Assembly: GCA_018896875.1 (NCBI GenBank) | Contig: JAHILT010000067.1 | Span: 1-5,248 of the forward strand | DNA length: 5,248 bases | Direction of reading: 5' to 3' | Source: Patescibacteria group bacterium | GTDB taxonomy: Bacteria > Patescibacteriota > Minisyncoccia > UBA6257 > 02-FULL-45-10c | In this document: positions 5,146 to 5,248 of the stretch, piece by piece | Numbering within the stretch: the first letter of the stretch is position 1 | Layout: each line of letters begins with the position of its first letter | Translations under genes and position numbers: made by a program | The notes under the pieces: generated by a model | Told to the model about the DNA's origin: nothing | Seen by the model: the letters and a program-made list of their open reading frames with translations, nothing else | Databases searched by the model: none

Positions 5146-5248
5146 ATGCCTATAAATAAGAAAAAATACGAACAAGTAATTATTTACTTATGTTCAAAAT
5201 TAGGCGGAGAAGTCAGAGGCAAAAAGAAGCTGGCTAAGCTTTTGTATT
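5146..5248 (+). CDS. Panacea/DUF4065 (SocA-like) protein, N-terminal 34 residues
   Basis: The visible start reads MPINKKKYEQVIIYLCSKLGG and then EVRGKKKLAKLLY before the window ends. The order 'helix (YEQVIIYLC..LGG) - GKKKLAKLLY' matches the beginning of Panacea-domain proteins (DUF4065, SocA-like), where a K-L-x-K-L-L-Y helix is normally followed by a (F/Y)xDF segment. Panacea proteins are known as antitoxins paired with diverse toxins, SocA also acting as a proteolytic adaptor; many CPR copies are annotated only as DUF4065. Whether a toxin gene accompanies this one cannot be seen, as the rest lies beyond the edge. The start is fixed by the near-consensus promoter just upstream. I am fairly sure of the family and not of the function. 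Confidence 0.75.
   Translation, partial: MPINKKKYEQVIIYLCSKLGGEVRGKKKLAKLLY

Noticed and set aside
1..5248. CRISPR array, tRNA or rRNA genes, riboswitch
   Set aside because: There are no regularly spaced repeats, no cloverleaf or CCA-type ends and no conserved rRNA segments. The palindromes present are isolated hairpins.

Overview
The window looks like bacterial DNA, most likely from an uncultivated Patescibacteria/CPR-type (Parcubacteria-like) genome. That placement is inferred from style: low overall GC, starts without Shine-Dalgarno sequences, short GC-rich palindromes scattered in otherwise AT-rich spacers, secreted multidomain proteins of a kind common in such genomes, and the start of a Panacea/DUF4065 (SocA-like) gene. 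No marker gene is present to prove it.

Layout: (1) Positions 1-358 hold debris: a short unrecognised coding remnant in two frames, a GC-rich hairpin, and a 71-bp block that recurs in inverted orientation near the right end. (2) Positions 359-512 are an AT-rich upstream region with a 23-bp element that recurs before the third gene. (3) Positions 513-4695 carry three same-strand genes: an 855-aa secreted protein with a C39-like cysteine peptidase domain among adhesive or beta-rich domains, a 180-aa membrane-anchored protein and a 335-aa membrane-anchored protein. (4) Positions 4692-4904 hold a broken piece of another surface-protein family ('DxDTLNLKSKGKW...PTEIGDYDN'). It is cut off exactly where the inverted copy of the 71-bp block starts. 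(5) Positions 4905-5111 are a repeat-rich spacer with a strong hairpin flanked by 9-bp direct repeats. (6) A near-consensus promoter then drives a Panacea-type gene that runs off the window and probably makes a leaderless transcript.

The three complete genes are all predicted to act outside the cytoplasmic membrane and could form one export or surface module, with a secreted peptidase-like protein and two anchored partners of unknown function. Their co-function is inferred only from orientation, spacing and shared topology. The most notable structural points are the near-identical 71-bp inverted repeats bracketing the cluster, the sharp repeat/pseudogene junction at 4904/4905, and the strong GC step inside the large gene at a domain boundary (about 45-55% before nt 1440, about 28-38% after).
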